A DNA stretch of 64,000 bases from JAVBJV01 sp031546815. GTDB taxonomy: Bacteria; Pseudomonadota; Alphaproteobacteria; Acetobacterales; Acetobacteraceae. Shown here in pieces: positions 62,195 to 64,000 of the stretch. Within the stretch, counting starts at the first letter, position 1; the number at the start of each line of letters is the position of its first letter. The notes beneath the pieces are model-generated. The model was not told the origin of the DNA and did no database searches. It saw only the letters and a list, made by a program, of their open reading frames with translations. Position numbers and translations under genes: made by a program. Location: assembly GCA_031546815.1 (NCBI GenBank), contig JAVBJV010000027.1, positions 101,915 through 165,914 of the forward strand, in the 5' to 3' direction.

Positions 62195-63432
62195 CTTCGC
62201 TCCTGGCCATGACCGTGGCGCTTTCGGCCTGCGGCGGCATGGGAAATATTATGGGCGGCAGAAGCCCTGCACCCGCCGCCGGCCAGCCTGGCCAGACAGC
62301 GGCAACGCCGCGCGGTGCCAGCAAGGTTGCCCTGCTGGTCCCGTTGACCGGCAGTAATGCCGCAATTGGCGCCGCGTTGAAACAGGCGGCACAACTCGGC
62401 CTGCATAATGCCCTGCCGCTGGACGTGCACGATACCGCCAGCACCCCCGCCGGGGCCGAAGCCGCCGCCAAGGCCGCCATCGCCGCCGGGGCTGACCTGA
62501 TCCTCGGCCCACTGACCGCCGGCGAAACCGCCAGCGTGGCGCGCGTGGCGCAGGCTGCCAACGTCAACGTGCTGGCCTTCACCTCCGACATCGCGCAGTC
62601 GCGCCCCGGCGTCTGGGTGCTGGGCTATACCCCGCTGCAGCAGATGCGCCGCCTGACCACCGCCACCAGCGTCGCCGGCAAGACCCGCGTCGCCGCGCTG
62701 CTGCCCGCCAACGATCTGGGCCGCGCCATGGCATCCGCCATGCAGACCGCCGCCCCGGCCGCCGGACTGACTGTGGTGAACTCCGTCTCCTACGGCCCGT
62801 CCTTCAACGACCTGACCAGCGCCGTGCGCAATGTGGGGCAATACAGCAGCCGCCGTGGCGCGCTGGATGCGCAGGCGCGTTCGCTGCGGGCCCAGGGCAG
62901 CGCGGAAGGCCGCCGCCAGGCCGCCGCCGTCGCCGGGCGCGATGTTTCGGACGCACCGTTCGATGTGCTGGTGCTGGCCGACACCCCGGCCCGTATGCGC
63001 GAAATCGCCTCGCTGCTGCCGTATTACGACATCAACAGCCCGGGCAGCGTGCGCCTGATCGGCCCGGGCCTGTGGGCGAACGACCCGACCATGGGTGGCG
63101 AAGCTGCGTTGTTGGGCGCCTGGTACGCCGCGCCCGATCCGGCCAGCCGTGCGGAATTCGTCTCGCTGCATCAGCAAGCCTATGGGGCCGAGCCGGCCAA
63201 GATCGCCGATATCGCCTATGATGCCGGGTCCATCGCGCGCGTCGTCGCGGCCAGCGGTTCGTTCAACCAGCAGAACCTGACCGTCTCGCAGGGCTTCTCC
63301 GGTGCCAGCGGGCTGATCGTGCTGCAGGCCGATGGCGAAGTGCGCCGCGGCCTGGCCATCTTCGAGGTCGAGGCCCGTGGCGCCCGCATGATCGACGCTG
63401 CGCCGCAGACCGTCGCCGTTCCCGGCACCTGA
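62167..63432 (+). CDS. LpoA/LppC-like penicillin-binding protein activator lipoprotein
   Basis: 421 residues from a GTG at 62167, chosen because it yields a lipoprotein signal (NRRGLIRSSSLLAMTVALSAC, lipobox with Cys22) and has AAAGG eight bases upstream; the GTG at 62116 would put 17 extra residues before it. The mature part is a periplasmic-binding-protein fold (KVALLVPLTGSNAAIGAALKQAAQLG near 52, DLILGPLTAGETASVARVAQ near 118, and VRLIGPGLWAND near 295). Relatives activate class A PBPs or are of unknown role; rsmI-lppC adjacency is classical. Confidence 0.87.
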   Translation: MNRRGLIRSSSLLAMTVALSACGGMGNIMGGRSPAPAAGQPGQTAATPRGASKVALLVPLTGSNAAIGAALKQAAQLGLHNALPLDVHDTASTPAGAEAAAKAAIAAGADLILGPLTAGETASVARVAQAANVNVLAFTSDIAQSRPGVWVLGYTPLQQMRRLTTATSVAGKTRVAALLPANDLGRAMASAMQTAAPAAGLTVVNSVSYGPSFNDLTSAVRNVGQYSSRRGALDAQARSLRAQGSAEGRRQAAAVAGRDVSDAPFDVLVLADTPARMREIASLLPYYDINSPGSVRLIGPGLWANDPTMGGEAALLGAWYAAPDPASRAEFVSLHQQAYGAEPAKIADIAYDAGSIARVVAASGSFNQQNLTVSQGFSGASGLIVLQADGEVRRGLAIFEVEARGARMIDAAPQTVAVPGT

Positions 63433-63434
63433 GC

Positions 63435-64000
63435 ATGCACAGCGCATACCTGCGGCATCTGCTGCTGTATTCAGCGATGCTGTCGGGTGTGCCGGTGCTG
63501 GTGTTCATCGTGCTCTGGCTGGCCGGATACCTGGTGTTTCCGGCCGCCTTGCTGGGCAGCGTGCTGACCTTCCTCGCCATGCTGGGGCTGACATGGGTCT
63601 GGCTGGCGGATCTCGACCGGCTTGCGGCGCGCACCTCGCCGCACCTGTCGGCGCTGGACGACACCGCCCGCACCATCGACCGGCTGACGCGCAACGTGGA
63701 CGAACACGGCGCGCTGGTCGGGCGGTTGGTGAAGGCGGATGCGGCCATCGTGGAAAACCTGCCCGACCCGCTGATCGTGCTGGATGCGAACGGCACAGCG
63801 CTGCGTTCCAACCACTCTGCCCGCACCCTGTTCGGGGCCGACACGCCCGCCGTGCTGCGCAACCCCATGCTGCGCGCCGCCATGCTGAGCGCGTTCGAGA
63901 CCGGTCTGCCGCAAACCACCGCGCTGCATCTGCCGGTGCCGGTCGAGCGCGATCTGCTGACCGCTATCATCCCGATGGATCCGCCGCTGGCCGATGGCGG
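63435..64000 (+). CDS. PhoR-like sensor histidine kinase, 3'-truncated by window edge
   Basis: 188 codons are visible; the gene continues past the window. It starts 2 bp after the LppC stop. Two membrane helices (about 10-30 and 36-58) are followed by a cytoplasmic linker (DDTARTIDRLTRNVDEHG) and a PAS domain beginning IVENLPDPLIVLDANG near residue 110. That arrangement matches PhoR phosphate sensor kinases, but the catalytic HisKA/HATPase region lies outside, so the identity rests on the N-terminus only. Confidence 0.78.
   Translation, partial: MHSAYLRHLLLYSAMLSGVPVLVFIVLWLAGYLVFPAALLGSVLTFLAMLGLTWVWLADLDRLAARTSPHLSALDDTARTIDRLTRNVDEHGALVGRLVKADAAIVENLPDPLIVLDANGTALRSNHSARTLFGADTPAVLRNPMLRAAMLSAFETGLPQTTALHLPVPVERDLLTAIIPMDPPLADG

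Noticed and set aside
62191..63447. 418-residue minus-strand ORF over the LppC-like gene
   Set aside because: Shadow of a GC-rich gene; low-complexity His/Gly/Arg composition and the opposite strand encodes a clear lipoprotein.

Overview
The window comes from a GC-rich alphaproteobacterial chromosome. Two syntenic blocks point to Rhodospirillales, most likely Acetobacteraceae: rph-hrcA-grpE-dnaK-dnaJ, and the origin-type block mutM, enoyl-CoA hydratase, rpsT, dnaA, dnaN, recF, gyrB. A MipZ-type ATPase and an AapJQMP amino-acid transporter fit the same assignment. The taxonomic call is an inference from gene order and protein style, not from a database search.

Layout. 1-2134: 3' part of an autotransporter. 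2202-10709: heat-shock and RNA/NTP maintenance genes (rdgB, rph, hrcA, grpE, dnaK, dnaJ), interrupted between grpE and dnaK by a second autotransporter whose frame is broken at three homopolymer runs. 10731-12439: small secreted proteins. 12577-17262: murJ, trpS, a DUF3828-like membrane protein, a GntR regulator and ubiE. 17436-26346: an aromatic-acid-type MFS transporter and a leucine/isovalerate catabolic operon (acyl-CoA synthetase, methylcrotonyl-CoA carboxylase alpha and beta, isovaleryl-CoA dehydrogenase) with a divergent TetR regulator and a palindromic operator. 26384-27431: remains of an IS3-type element and a DUF927-type phage/plasmid gene beside tRNA-Thr. 27505-34631: mipZ, two M23 peptidases, a 1303-residue autotransporter and tRNA-Leu. 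34735-38055: two tandem orphan peptide-binding proteins. 38090-48029: the replication block. 48105-55742: multicopper oxidase, ackA-fabI, arfB, a second DUF3828-like protein and the aapQMP genes. 55950-59510: three consecutive AapJ-type binding proteins. 59570-64000: a membrane protein with two ribosomal L7/L12-like segments, an ornithine-cyclodeaminase homologue, rsmI, an LpoA/LppC-like lipoprotein and the start of a PhoR-like kinase.

How the genes work together. The chaperone genes form the HrcA/DnaK system, and a sigma-32-like promoter precedes dnaK. The isovaleryl block would convert isovaleryl-CoA to 3-methylglutaconyl-CoA; the last two pathway enzymes (LiuC, LiuE) are not in this cluster. 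The Aap genes encode a general L-amino-acid importer with three alternative binding proteins. Most genes are ordinary. The less explained signals are a two-copy structured intergenic repeat with compensatory changes, the three-frameshift autotransporter, the L7/L12-like membrane protein and the AapJ triplication. No CRISPR array, rRNA operon or complete prophage was seen.
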